Source: Paractinoplanes aksuensis
GTDB lineage: Bacteria > Actinomycetota > Actinomycetes > Mycobacteriales > Micromonosporaceae
NCBI RefSeq assembly: GCF_024137025.1
Contig: NZ_JAMYJR010000009.1
Span: 186,001-250,000, forward strand
Length of the DNA stretch: 64,000 nt
Direction of reading: 5' to 3'
Shown here: piece by piece, positions 18,143 to 27,713 of the stretch
How the letters are laid out: each line of letters starts with the position of its first letter
How positions within the stretch are numbered: the stretch's first letter is position 1
The notes under the pieces: generated by a model
What the model saw: only the letters and a program-made list of their open reading frames with translations
Database searches by the model: none
What the model was told of the DNA's origin: nothing
Position numbers and translations under genes: made by a program

Positions 18143-18493
18143 ATGAGCGACTCGCAGGAAGAGATCGAGCGGGAGATCCTGGGTGGCGACTACGGCCCCG
18201 GAGTCCTCGACGAGCCCACCACCTATCGTCCCGAGAAGGGCGACGACGACGCCGGGCTGTCCAGCACGCTGGCCGCGGGCACCGACGTCGACCAGCTCCA
18301 AGACGGCGGACCGCACCCCGAGCACGGCGTCATGACCACCACCGGGGGCACCGCGGGGCCGAACAGCTTCCGCACGCACCCGCGCTCGGGCCCGGGCGTC
18401 GCCAACACGACGACCGGCGACGCCACGACCGGCGCCATGGAGACCCCGGTCGACAGCTACACCAGCGACGCGAGCAGCAACGCGGTCGACTGA
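18143..18493 (+). CDS. Small acidic hydrophilic protein, unknown
   Basis: 116 residues from ATG 18143, preceded by AAAGGAAA. The sequence is rich in Asp, Glu, Gly, Thr and Ser and lacks hydrophobic core segments ('ILGGDYGPGVLDEPTTYRPEKGDDD', C-terminal 'YTSDASSNAVD'), so it is probably intrinsically disordered. I do not recognise a family. Codon use is like that of the neighbouring real genes, and a strong hairpin follows it, which supports expression as a short monocistronic message. Confidence 0.65.
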   Translation: MSDSQEEIEREILGGDYGPGVLDEPTTYRPEKGDDDAGLSSTLAAGTDVDQLQDGGPHPEHGVMTTTGGTAGPNSFRTHPRSGPGVANTTTGDATTGAMETPVDSYTSDASSNAVD

Positions 18494-18506
18494 CCCCGAC
18501 ATTCGC

Positions 18507-18536
18507 CGGCGGCGGCGATAAATAGGGCCGCCGCCG
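18507..18536 (+). terminator. Hairpin after the small acidic protein gene
   Basis: CGGCGGCGGC (18507-18516) pairs perfectly with GCCGCCGCCG (18527-18536) around an A/T-rich 10-base loop, 13 bases after the stop codon. Confidence 0.7.
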
Positions 18537-18550
18537 GGCAACGAATCGGT

Positions 18551-18556
18551 TAGCGT
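18551..18556 (+). promoter_or_regulatory. Candidate -10 for a leaderless kinase transcript
   Basis: TAGCGT fits the TANNNT -10 pattern and ends 7 bases before the GTG at 18564, where no ribosome-binding site is visible. That spacing would place the transcription start at or next to the start codon. Confidence 0.35.
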
Positions 18557-18563
18557 CACCGCC

Positions 18564-19439
18564 GTGAACGGAGACGCGCCGGGCGAGCCCTCCGCCCCCG
18601 GGCAAGAACCGGACGCCCACGCCCTGGGCGAGCCACTCGCGCCCGGACGGGCAGACGTCCACACCGCGAGCGAGCCACTCGCGCCCGGACGGGCACACGT
18701 CCACACCGCGGGCAAGCCACTCGCGCCCGGACGGGCACACGTCCACACCGCGGGCAAGCCACTCGCGCCCGGACGAAAGACGGACGCACGCGCGCTGGGT
18801 GAGCCGTTGGCGTCTGGGCGGGAAGCGGACGTCTACGCGCTGGGTGGCGGGGTTGTGTTGCGGCGCTACCGGGACGGTGGGGACGCTGCGCCCGAGGCCG
18901 CGGTTATGAAGTATGCGGCCGGACTCGGCTATCCGGTGCCGCGCGTGTACCGGGCGGATGGTCCCGAGATCGAGATGGAACGGTTGGACGGGCCAACCAT
19001 GGCCGGCGCCTATCTGAGCGGGGAGCTGTTGCCGGAGGCCGCGGCCGGGATCATGGCGGATCTACTCGGGCGGCTGCACGCGTTGCCGGGGCGGGCCGGG
19101 GCGGGCTCGATCGTGCACCTCGACCTGCATCCGGACAACATCGTGCTGACTCCTGGCGGGCCGGTGGTGATCGACTGGCGCAATGCGGGGGACGGGGATC
19201 CGGACTTCGACACCGCGTTGACGGCGTTGATCCTGGCCCAGGTGGCGATCGGGTCGATCGATCATGAGATCGGGGCGGATGCGGGGGCCATGCTGTCTCA
19301 CCTGCTCCGGCTGGTCCCGGGTGACCCGCTGGCTCAACTCGACAACGTCGTCGCTTTCCGGGCCGGGCAGTGGACCATGTCGGCCGAAGAGGTTGCCGAC
19401 CTCCCACGAGCGGCCGCACTGGTCCGAGAGTCGGCCTGA
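18564..19439 (+). CDS. Aminoglycoside phosphotransferase-like kinase with duplicated N-terminal segment
   Basis: 291 residues. The kinase domain starts near residue 80 ('EPLASGREADVYALGGGVVLRRY', the nucleotide-binding strands), followed by 'IEMERLDGPTM', the catalytic loop 'HLDLHPDN' (185-192) and the metal-binding 'VIDWRNA' (202-208). This is the small APH/choline-kinase-like family with unknown small-molecule substrate. Unusually, residues 8-79 are five tandem copies of a 14-15 residue segment that looks derived from the first beta strand of the kinase itself (consensus EPLAPGRADVHTAG). The catalytic part appears intact. The start GTG 18564 has no Shine-Dalgarno; a -10 at 18551 suggests a leaderless message. 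Confidence 0.85.
   Translation: MNGDAPGEPSAPGQEPDAHALGEPLAPGRADVHTASEPLAPGRAHVHTAGKPLAPGRAHVHTAGKPLAPGRKTDARALGEPLASGREADVYALGGGVVLRRYRDGGDAAPEAAVMKYAAGLGYPVPRVYRADGPEIEMERLDGPTMAGAYLSGELLPEAAAGIMADLLGRLHALPGRAGAGSIVHLDLHPDNIVLTPGGPVVIDWRNAGDGDPDFDTALTALILAQVAIGSIDHEIGADAGAMLSHLLRLVPGDPLAQLDNVVAFRAGQWTMSAEEVADLPRAAALVRESA
18585..18845 (+). repeat. Coding minisatellite of 42-45 bp units
   Basis: Six in-frame units begin at 18585, 18630, 18672, 18714, 18756 and 18801. The middle three (18630-18755, 42 bp each) are nearly identical at the DNA level; the outer units are 45 bp and more diverged. The last unit is the authentic start of the kinase fold. Confidence 0.85.
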
Positions 19440-19633
19440 CAGAGGACGCCTGACCCCGGCACGACCGTGCACGGCACCACAAGCCGGGCGTGCTGTCGTC
19501 AGCCGGGCGTGTGACCGGCGGGCCTGTCGGACGTCGGTGGGGCGATGCGTGGTGGCTCGGCGAAACGGCGAGACTGGTTCGGGGCGGCTCAGCGGCGGAC
19601 CCCGTGGTGACCAAGACACTGGGAGAGGGACAG

Positions 19634-20056
19634 ATGCGGGCGTTGGTACAGACCGTGAGCCGGGCTGCCGTCACTGTGGATGACGAGATTGTCGGCAAGA
19701 TTGAGGACGGGCTGCTCGTGCTGGTCGGTGTGACCCACGATGACACTCCGGCCAAGGCCGCCGAACTGGCGCGCAAGACCTATGAACTGCGCATCTTGGA
19801 CAATGAGGCCTCTGCCGCCGATCTCGGCGCCCCATTGCTCGTCGTCAGCCAGTTCACTCTCTATGGGGACGCGCGCAAAGGGCGGCGTCCCACCTGGAAC
19901 GCCGCCGCGCCCGCCGAGGTGGCCGAGCCGCTGGTCACCGCGTACGTCGAAAGCCTGCGCGCCCGGGGCGCGACCGTACAGACCGGTCGTTTCCGGGCGC
20001 ACATGCTTGTCGAAAGCGTCAACGTCGGACCGCGGACGATCCTGATCGAGCTCTGA
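19634..20056 (+). CDS. dtd: D-aminoacyl-tRNA deacylase
   Basis: 140 residues from ATG 19634, with GGGAGAGGGA upstream. The family length is about 145. DTD hydrolyses D-amino acids (and glycine) wrongly attached to tRNA. The signature 'SQFTLYGD' is present, and the cis-proline motif appears as 'NVGPRTI' instead of the more usual NxGPVT. The N-terminus '[23 protein letters not shown]' is canonical. It stands between the kinase and the convergent Spo0M gene. Confidence 0.93.
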   Translation: MRALVQTVSRAAVTVDDEIVGKIEDGLLVLVGVTHDDTPAKAAELARKTYELRILDNEASAADLGAPLLVVSQFTLYGDARKGRRPTWNAAAPAEVAEPLVTAYVESLRARGATVQTGRFRAHMLVESVNVGPRTILIEL

Positions 20057-20086
20057 GAGAAGCGCTCTGAGGGCAGCTCTGAGGGA

Positions 20087-20875
20087 TCAGAAGAACAGGC
20101 CGCGCCGCTGGGCCGACTGACGCAGCCAGTTGTCGAGCTGGCCGGCCCAGTCGGTGTGATCCACCGTTGCGTAGTCGATGTCGAAGCGGCCGAACGCATC
20201 GTGACCCTCGGTGAACAACCCGCCCCGCTTGTCGATCTCGAGTACCACCTGCAACTTGTGCGGGGTCGGCAGGAAGGTCAGCTCGAGCTGGTTGATGCCG
20301 CTCGCGTAGGCCGACGGCGGGTAGAACTCGATCTCTTGGTAGAACGGCAGGTGCTGCTCGACCCCGTACACCCGGCCGCGCTCGACGTCGGCCCGGCTGA
20401 AGCGGAAGCCCAGCCGCAGCAGCGCGTCGAGAATGCGCTCCTGGGCCGGCAGCGGGTGCACCGCCACCGCGTCCAAGTCTGACTTGTCGACGGCGCGGGC
20501 GATCTCGAGTTCCGTGGTCAGGCCCATGGTCATGCCATGCAGATGTTGCCCGTACACCTCGGTGATCGGTGTCTCCCAGGGCACATCGAACCGGAACGGG
20601 ACGTCGTACTTCGCGCCCGGGTCGAGCCGGAAGGAGCCGGTCAGCCGCTGGCGGTGGAATTCCTGATCGGTGTTGTACTCGCTGTCGCCGCTCTCGACCT
20701 CGACGCGGGTGATCAGCCCGACCGCCAGATATTCGACGTCGACGGCGTGGTCGCCGCCCAGCACGTGGACCTGGCCCTCGAGGAACCCGCCCGGGCGGCA
20801 GTTGGGGTTGGCCAGCACAGTTTCGACTGACGGCCCACCGACGCCGAAGGCTTGCAACATCTTCTTGAAGACCAC
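20087..20875 (-). CDS. Spo0M-family sporulation-control protein
   Basis: 262 residues from GTG 20875, chosen because GAGGAGGAGA precedes it at 7 bases and the frame upstream is poor. 'VFKKMLQAFGVGGPSVETVL', 'PGGFLEGQVHVLGGDHAVDVEYL' and 'FHRQRLTGSF.L..G' are typical of Spo0M, an arrestin-like double beta-sandwich protein first tied to sporulation control in Bacillus. In actinomycetes its role is not settled. It is convergent with dtd and divergent from sigB. Confidence 0.85.
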   Translation of the reverse strand: MVFKKMLQAFGVGGPSVETVLANPNCRPGGFLEGQVHVLGGDHAVDVEYLAVGLITRVEVESGDSEYNTDQEFHRQRLTGSFRLDPGAKYDVPFRFDVPWETPITEVYGQHLHGMTMGLTTELEIARAVDKSDLDAVAVHPLPAQERILDALLRLGFRFSRADVERGRVYGVEQHLPFYQEIEFYPPSAYASGINQLELTFLPTPHKLQVVLEIDKRGGLFTEGHDAFGRFDIDYATVDHTDWAGQLDNWLRQSAQRRGLFF

Positions 20876-21109
20876 TGAACCATCTCCTCCTCGAGGGCGT
20901 TTGGGGAACAGTATCGGCGCGCAACACGCGGCGAGTACCGGCAATCCGGTCACTTGTCGGCTTGGCGACGTCAGGGTTCTCCCTGATTCATGCCACCTGG
21001 ACGCTTGCCTCACCTCGGTTTAACGCGCCCCAGGCCAAGCTATCGATCACACCGGCACGAAGCGGCTGGGAATGCACGAGACAGTACTCAGCGGGGAGGG
21101 GACTGAAAG

Positions 21110-22120
<1,011 letters not shown>

Positions 22121-22134
22121 GAGTGACACCAGCA

Positions 22135-22169
22135 CCGCCCGGCGAGCTTCGGCTCACCGGGCGGTTTTT
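22135..22169 (+). terminator. Intrinsic terminator of sigB
   Basis: CCGCCCGGCGAGC (22135-22147) pairs with GCTCACCGGGCGG (22152-22164) around a TTCG tetraloop, followed by five T residues. Confidence 0.92.
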
Positions 22170-22362
22170 GGTCCAGGTGAGTGAGTTGGTTGCGCATCAT
22201 TTTGTACGGGCTAGGAGCGCTCGCACTGGCCGTGCTCGCCGGCCCGGCTGACGCAAAGGTGGCCGCCCACCGAAGGTGTAGCGCGCACCGGCAGCGGCTC
22301 GGATCGGCAGCGCACAGGGGTGCGGAGGCGACGGGGGCGGCGGGCCGGGTCGCCGGGCTCGG

Positions 22363-24909
22363 TCACGGGGTGCGGAGGCGGCGGGGGCCGGTGTCGGGGC
22401 GGCGGGTGGGGTCGCCGATCTCGGTGGCGGCGTGCAGGACGGAGATGCCGTCGGGGCGGGCCAGCACCGGGTTGAGCGAGAGTTTGCGCAGCCGGGGATG
22501 GTCGTCGGCCAGCCGCCCGACCCGCAGCAGCAGGTCGATGAGGGCCTCGCGGTCGACGGGGGCCGACCCGCGGTAGCCGTGCAGCAAGGGCGCGGCCCGC
22601 GGTTCGACCACGAGCGCCTCGGCCGCGCGGTCGGTCAGCGGCGCGGCCCGCCAGGCCAGGTCGCCCAGCAGCTCACTGGCCACGCCGCCCAGCCCGAACC
22701 CGACCACCGGGCCGAAGGCGGGGTCTTCCATCACTTCGACGCGGCAGGCCACCCCGGCCGCGACCATGGTCTGGACCAGCACGTCGGGGCCGAAGGCGAC
22801 GGCCAGCTCGGTGTAAGCGGCGCGCACGTCGTCCTCGTCGGCCAGGGCCAGGCGGACCGCGCCGAGGTCGATCCGGTGGCGCAGGGCACCACCGGCGGCC
22901 TTGAGCGCGACCGGGTAGCCGAGCACGCCCGCGGCCGCAATGGCCTCGTCGGCCGTGGTGGCCAGCGTGGACGGGACCACCGTGATGCCGTACGCCCGCA
23001 GCAGATCGGCCGGTGGACCGTCGACCAGGGCCGCGTCGGGCTCGACCCCCTCGAGCAGCGGGAGCACGCCGGGCGGGCGGCGCAGCCAGTCGGCGTAGGT
23101 GGCGACGCGGCCGAGGGCGCGCACCGCCTCCTCGACCGACGGGTAGGCGGGCACGCCCGGGGTCAGGCGGCCCAGCAGGAACGTGGCCACTGTCGGTTTC
23201 TCGCCGGCCAGGGCGACACTGCCCAGGGCGGCCGCGAAGTCGGCGTCCTCGTCGGCGAGCTGGCCCGGCAGCGGGGGCGCGAACACCACGACCAGCGCGT
23301 CGGCCCGCTCGTCGACGGCGGCGTCGGCCAGCGCGTCGGCGAAGTCGTGGGCGCCGGCCTGGGGGCTGATGTCGAGCGGATAACCGGCGGCGACGGTCAG
23401 CCCGTTGGCCCGGCACGCGGCCACCGCCAATTCGGACAGTGCGGACGAGTTGCCGACCACGGCGACCCGGCGACCGGCCGGCAACGGCTGGTGGGCGAGC
23501 AGCAGGCCGACGTCGAAAAGCTCCTGGACGGTGTCGACCCGGATCACGCCGGACCGGGCGAACAGGGCGGTGACCGCGTTGACGTCGGGCCCGGGCAGGT
23601 CGCCGGCCAGACCGGGCGGACGGGTGGCCGAGGCGACCGCGACGACCGGTTTGACCCGGCTCATGCGGCGGGCCAGGCGGGCGAACTTGCGCGGATTGCC
23701 GAACGTCTCGAGGTAGAGCAGCACCGCATCCGTGCCGGGGTCGTCGCGCCAGTACTGCAGCAGGTCGTTGCCGGAGACGTCGGCCCGGTTGCCGGCCGAG
23801 ACGAAGCTGGACAGCCCGAGCCCGCGGCGTTCGGCCTCGGCCAGCAACGCCACGCCGAGGGCGCCGCTCTGGCTGAAGAACCCGACCCGCCCGGCGACGG
23901 GCAGCCGGGGGGCCAGGGTGGCATTGAGCCGTACGCCGGGGTCGGTGTTGGCCACCCCCATGCTGTTCGGGCCCACTACGCGCAACCCCGCCGCATGCGC
24001 GCCCTCGATCAGGGACCGTTGCGCGGCGCCGCCCTCGGGACCGGCCTCGGCGAAGCCGGCCGAGACGATTACCAGACCGCCCGCGCCGCTGGCCGCCGCG
24101 TCGGCCAGCACGTCGGCCACCCCCTCGGGCGGAACGGCGACGAGGGCGAGGTCGATCGGCACGCCGGCCTCGGTGGCCGAGCGGTACGCGCGCAGGCCGG
24201 CCACCCGGTCGGCGCTGGGGTGCACGGGCACGATCGGGCCGGTGAACCCGCCGTCGCGCAGGTGGCCCAGCATGGCCGCGCCGATGCCCTGACCGCTCGC
24301 GCTGGCGCCGTAGACCGCGACCGCGCGCGGGGACAGCAGCCGGGCGATCGAGCGCGACTCGGTGAGGTGCTCCCGCGATTCCTGCACCTCGCGCGACTTC
24401 TCGGTGGGCGCGATCGGGAAGCTCAGGTGCACCACGCCGTCGGCATACTTGCGCTGGACCAGGTAGCCGAAGTCGCTGAAGACCCGGAGCATGCCGCCGT
24501 TCTCGGGCAGCACCTCGGCCACGAACCGGGTGATGTGGTTGGCCCGGGCCGCCTCGGCCAGGTGTTCCAGCAGCACCGAGCCGATGCCGCGGCCCTGGTG
24601 GGCGTCCTCGACGACGAAGGCGACCTCGGCCTCGGGCGAATCGGGGCCGAGACGCTCGTAGCGGCCGACGGCCATGATCCGCGAGCCGCTGACGATGACG
24701 AAGGCCTCGCGGTCGTGGTGGTCGACGTTGACGAACCGTTCGAGGTCGCGCTGCGGGATGCGCGGATACGGGGAGAAGTAGCGCAGATAGCGGGTGCGGT
24801 CACTCATCCGGGAGTGGAACTGCACGATGGCGTCGGCGTCGGAGGGCTGGATCTGTCGCATGTGGGCGGCACTGCCGTCGGAGAGCAGGACGTCCGCGCT
24901 GATGTCCAT
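22363..24909 (-). CDS. GNAT acetyltransferase fused to an NDP-forming acyl-CoA synthetase-like domain (Pat-type)
   Basis: 848 residues from ATG 24909 (MDISADVLL) with GAGGAG upstream. An N-terminal GNAT domain (about 15-165) has 'VEDAHQGRGIGSVLLEHL', the acetyl-CoA loop. It is followed by a CoA-binding Rossmann domain ('SPRAVAVYGASASGQGIGAA'), ligase-like domains ('GFFSQSGALGVALL') and a C-terminal ATP-grasp domain ('GYPVALKAAGGALRHR'). This is the actinobacterial order of the Pat family, which acetylates and thereby inactivates acyl-CoA synthetases such as Acs; the synthetase part is usually regulatory. The adjacent upstream gene encodes an AcuC-type deacetylase, its natural antagonist. Confidence 0.9.
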   Translation of the reverse strand: MDISADVLLSDGSAAHMRQIQPSDADAIVQFHSRMSDRTRYLRYFSPYPRIPQRDLERFVNVDHHDREAFVIVSGSRIMAVGRYERLGPDSPEAEVAFVVEDAHQGRGIGSVLLEHLAEAARANHITRFVAEVLPENGGMLRVFSDFGYLVQRKYADGVVHLSFPIAPTEKSREVQESREHLTESRSIARLLSPRAVAVYGASASGQGIGAAMLGHLRDGGFTGPIVPVHPSADRVAGLRAYRSATEAGVPIDLALVAVPPEGVADVLADAAASGAGGLVIVSAGFAEAGPEGGAAQRSLIEGAHAAGLRVVGPNSMGVANTDPGVRLNATLAPRLPVAGRVGFFSQSGALGVALLAEAERRGLGLSSFVSAGNRADVSGNDLLQYWRDDPGTDAVLLYLETFGNPRKFARLARRMSRVKPVVAVASATRPPGLAGDLPGPDVNAVTALFARSGVIRVDTVQELFDVGLLLAHQPLPAGRRVAVVGNSSALSELAVAACRANGLTVAAGYPLDISPQAGAHDFADALADAAVDERADALVVVFAPPLPGQLADEDADFAAALGSVALAGEKPTVATFLLGRLTPGVPAYPSVEEAVRALGRVATYADWLRRPPGVLPLLEGVEPDAALVDGPPADLLRAYGITVVPSTLATTADEAIAAAGVLGYPVALKAAGGALRHRIDLGAVRLALADEDDVRAAYTELAVAFGPDVLVQTMVAAGVACRVEVMEDPAFGPVVGFGLGGVASELLGDLAWRAAPLTDRAAEALVVEPRAAPLLHGYRGSAPVDREALIDLLLRVGRLADDHPRLRKLSLNPVLARPDGISVLHAATEIGDPTRRPDTGPRRLRTP

Positions 24910-24929
24910 CTCGAGCTCCTCGGGGCCGG

Positions 24930-26123
24930 TCAGTCGCGGGGATCGTGGGGGTCGAGACCGTGCAGGGGGAACACTTCCATGCGGCTGGCCAGGATCGCCC
25001 GGTCGACCGCGTCGGGGGTGGTGCCGGGCTGCCACTGCTCGACCGGGGGTGGCGTGCCGTCGGTCATCGTCTGGGGCACGGTGACGCCGGGGCACCGCTC
25101 GGTGGCCAGCTCGCGCCAGGCCGCCGGGGTGGGCGTACGCGGGTCGAGCGGCTCGCCCGTGGCCGTGGCCAGCAGGTGGGTCCAGGCCCGGGGCACCACC
25201 TCGACCAGCGCGTACCCGCCGCCGCCGGTGGCCACCCAGCGGCCGTCGCAGAGCTCGTCGGCCAGCTCGCGCATCGCCAGGTGGGCCGCGCGCTGACCGT
25301 CGACCGACAGCCGCAGGTCGGCCAGCGGGTCGAGGAGGTGGGAGTCGGCCCCGCACTGGCTGAAGATGATCTCGGGCGCGAACGCGCGGAGGACCGAAGG
25401 CACGATCGCGTGGAAGGCCCGCAGCCAGCCGCCGTCGCCCGTACCCGGGGGAAGCGGGACGTTGACCGCCGAGCCCTCGGCCCCCGGACCGCCCGTCTCG
25501 TCGGCGAAGCCGGTGCCGGGGAAGAGGGTCAGTGGGGTCTCGTGCAGGCTGATCGTCAGGACCCGGGGGTCGTTCCAGAAGGCGGCCTGCACGCCGTCGC
25601 CGTGGTGCACGTCGACGTCCACATAGGCCACCCGCTGGGCGCCCTGGTCGAGCAGGCGCGCGATGGCCACCGCCGGGTCGTTGTACACGCAGAAGCCGGC
25701 CGCGCGGGCCGCCATGGCGTGGTGCAGACCGCCGGCGATGTTGACCGCGCGTTTCGTCGTACCGAACCAGACGGCCTCGGCCGCCGCGATGCTGGCGCCG
25801 CAGATGCGAGCGGAAGCCTCGTGCATGCCGTCGAAGACGGGGTTGTCGGTGGTGTTGAGACCCCAGCCCCGGAAGAACGGGTCGATCGGCGCGTGCCGGA
25901 CCGCCTCGAGGTAGTCGGGGCGGTGGACGCGGGTCAGATCGGCCTCGGTGGCCGGCTCGGGTGTGACCAGACGCACCCCCGGTCGATCGAGAACGCCCAA
26001 TTCCTCGGCCAGGGCCATGGTGAGCTCGACACGCACGGGGTTGAGCGGGTGCTCGCCCATGTCGTAGTCGAGCAGGGCCCTGTCCCACACCACCGTGGTC
26101 GTCGGATCAACCATGAACGTCAT
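24930..26123 (-). CDS. acuC: AcuC-like class I/II histone deacetylase-fold protein
   Basis: 397 residues from ATG 26123; ATG 26114 is an alternative. The zinc deacetylase motifs are present: 'GGLHHAMAARAAGFCVYND', 'YVDVDVHHGDGVQ' (Asp/His zinc ligands) and 'SQCGADSHLLDPLADL'. AcuC deacetylates Acs and other lysine-acetylated proteins and is named from acetoin utilisation in Bacillus. It lies 20 bases upstream of the Pat-like acetyltransferase gene on the same strand, making an acetylation/deacetylation operon. It is divergent from ideR. Confidence 0.9.
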   Translation of the reverse strand: MTFMVDPTTTVVWDRALLDYDMGEHPLNPVRVELTMALAEELGVLDRPGVRLVTPEPATEADLTRVHRPDYLEAVRHAPIDPFFRGWGLNTTDNPVFDGMHEASARICGASIAAAEAVWFGTTKRAVNIAGGLHHAMAARAAGFCVYNDPAVAIARLLDQGAQRVAYVDVDVHHGDGVQAAFWNDPRVLTISLHETPLTLFPGTGFADETGGPGAEGSAVNVPLPPGTGDGGWLRAFHAIVPSVLRAFAPEIIFSQCGADSHLLDPLADLRLSVDGQRAAHLAMRELADELCDGRWVATGGGGYALVEVVPRAWTHLLATATGEPLDPRTPTPAAWRELATERCPGVTVPQTMTDGTPPPVEQWQPGTTPDAVDRAILASRMEVFPLHGLDPHDPRD

Positions 26124-26304
26124 GCTGCCACGCCTTCCACACGTGGGCGGAAGGTGCACGGTCAGGTAGGCTTCATGCACCTGCTCGGGGCGTCTGTCAA
26201 CCCCCGGTAACGAGGTATTATCGCTGCTGGGAGGGCCGCACTGTGAATGTTTCTGTCGTCAGCTTCGCGCTGGCGGTCCACCGAGACCGCTTGGAGGTCG
26301 GGGC

Positions 26305-27006
26305 ATGAAGGCATCGGCGCACAACCACGACCTGATCGACACCACCGAGATGTACTTGCGCACCATCCTCGAACTCGAGGAAGAGGGTGTGCCACCGCTG
26401 CGTGCGCGCATTGCCGAGCGGCTGCACCAGAGCGGTCCCACCGTGAGCCAGACGGTCGCGCGCATGGAGCGTGACGGCCTGTTGACGGTCGAGAACGACC
26501 GTCACCTCGTGCTCACCGACCAGGGCCGGTCGACCGCGGTCTCCGTCATGCGTAAGCACCGGCTCGCCGAGCTGCTGCTGGTCAACGTCATCGGCATGCC
26601 CTACGAAGAGGCACACGAAGAGGCCTGCCGGTGGGAGCACGTGATGAGCGACTCGGTCGAGAAGAAGGTCTACGAGCTGCTCAACAAGCCCACCCGCTCG
26701 CCGTACGGCAACCCGATCCCCGGTCTCGAGGCGCTCGGCCTGCCCGAGGAAGAGAACGTCGACTCGGTGACGGGCGAGCGCAACCTCGCGTTCCCCGGTC
26801 TCAGCGGCAGCGTCGTGGTCCAGCGCATCTGCGAGAGCGTGCAGACCAACGCCGACGTGCTGCGTCAGCTGCACGCCGCGGGCATCGACCCGGGCACGAC
26901 GGTGACGGTGGCGCAGGAACGCGACGGGGTGACCATAGACCGCTCCGGCGACAAGATCCGGCTGCCGCGTGAGGTGGCGTCGCGGGTGTTCGTCGCCGCG
27001 CACTGA
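26305..27006 (+). CDS. ideR: DtxR-family metal-dependent repressor (IdeR-like)
   Basis: 233 residues from ATG 26305 with GGAGG at 7 bases. The N-terminal winged helix ('IDTTEMYLRTILELEEEGVPPLRARIAERLHQSGPTVSQTV') is followed by the dimerisation/metal domain ('HRLAELLLVNVIGMPYEEAHEEACRWEHVMSD') with the usual Cys/Glu/His ligands, and a C-terminal SH3-like FeoA domain. The full three-domain form is typical of IdeR/DtxR, the Fe(II)-dependent repressor of iron uptake. No convincing iron box was seen in its own promoter. Confidence 0.93.
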   Translation: MKASAHNHDLIDTTEMYLRTILELEEEGVPPLRARIAERLHQSGPTVSQTVARMERDGLLTVENDRHLVLTDQGRSTAVSVMRKHRLAELLLVNVIGMPYEEAHEEACRWEHVMSDSVEKKVYELLNKPTRSPYGNPIPGLEALGLPEEENVDSVTGERNLAFPGLSGSVVVQRICESVQTNADVLRQLHAAGIDPGTTVTVAQERDGVTIDRSGDKIRLPREVASRVFVAAH

Positions 27007-27022
27007 GTTCGGCGGAAGAGCG

Positions 27023-27574
27023 TCAGCCGTCGGTCGTGTCCATCGCCTTGGCGAGCGCGATGAGCTTCGGGTTCATCGCGGACACGGCAGCGGCCGGCGC
27101 TTTTTTGTCGAACGTGAAGCGCAATGTCTGCAGCTGCTTGGCCTCGCTGAGCCAGCCGATCTCGATGGTCGGGCCATGAGCCGCGGTCGGCGGCGTGTAG
27201 AGGCGGTAGGCCGCCTTGCCCACCCCCTTGAGCGTGCTCGCCTTCGACGGTTTGAGGTCGGCCAGGAACTGCGCGGGGCTCGCCTTCGTGGTCTCCACCA
27301 CCGAGAGCATCAGGTCGGGGTAGTCGCCGGCCGTGGTCTGCACGACGCACGTCGAGGTGTCGTCGATCTGGTCCGAGGCGGCCACGTCGAACGCGACGCC
27401 GATCTTCTGCTTGATGAAGGCCCAGTCCCAGAGGATGCAGGCGCCACCGGCCGAGGCGGCGGGGGCCTGCTCGACCTTGACCGGCGGCGGGGCGGCCGCC
27501 TGTTCCTCGTCCCGCTTCTCGCAGCCGGTCAGCGCGAGCAGCAGAACGGCGCCGGCCACAGCGACGGAACGCAC
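27023..27574 (-). CDS. Lipoprotein, unknown
   Basis: 183 residues from GTG 27574 after GGGAGGA. The signal peptide ends in the lipobox 'LLLALTGC', so Cys18 should be lipidated, and a Pro/Ala/Glu linker follows. The mature domain has 'ACILWDWAFIKQKIGVAFDVAAS' and 'CVVQTTAGDYPDLMLSVVET', with two Cys that may pair. It resembles small actinobacterial DUF3558-like lipoproteins, without firm assignment. It is convergent with ideR at a 16-base distance. Confidence 0.78.
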   Translation of the reverse strand: MRSVAVAGAVLLLALTGCEKRDEEQAAAPPPVKVEQAPAASAGGACILWDWAFIKQKIGVAFDVAASDQIDDTSTCVVQTTAGDYPDLMLSVVETTKASPAQFLADLKPSKASTLKGVGKAAYRLYTPPTAAHGPTIEIGWLSEAKQLQTLRFTFDKKAPAAAVSAMNPKLIALAKAMDTTDG

Positions 27575-27713
27575 TATTGATCCTCCCGAGAGATCCGGGA
27601 CACACCGTACTGGTCCGGGCAAGGCTCCCGAAAGCCCGCGTCCGAAACCATCGATGTACGCACAGTGATCCCGCGACTGGACACTCAGCGTCAACGGCCG
27701 ACAGGATGGCGAC

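Noticed and set aside
22181..22362. Possible small membrane peptide (starts like [20 protein letters not shown]) after sigB
   Set aside because: No spaced ribosome-binding site, it begins right after the sigB terminator, and the frame then runs into Arg-rich shadow sequence. It could only be kept with expression evidence.
22432..25296. 954-codon plus-strand frame antisense to the Pat-like gene
   Set aside because: Composition is that of an antisense shadow of a high-GC gene; the minus strand encodes a complete GNAT/acyl-CoA synthetase protein.
26155..26185. IdeR iron box near AGGTAGGCTTCATGC upstream of acuC/ideR
   Set aside because: It lacks one base of spacing and the second half-site of the TTAGG...CCTAA palindrome.
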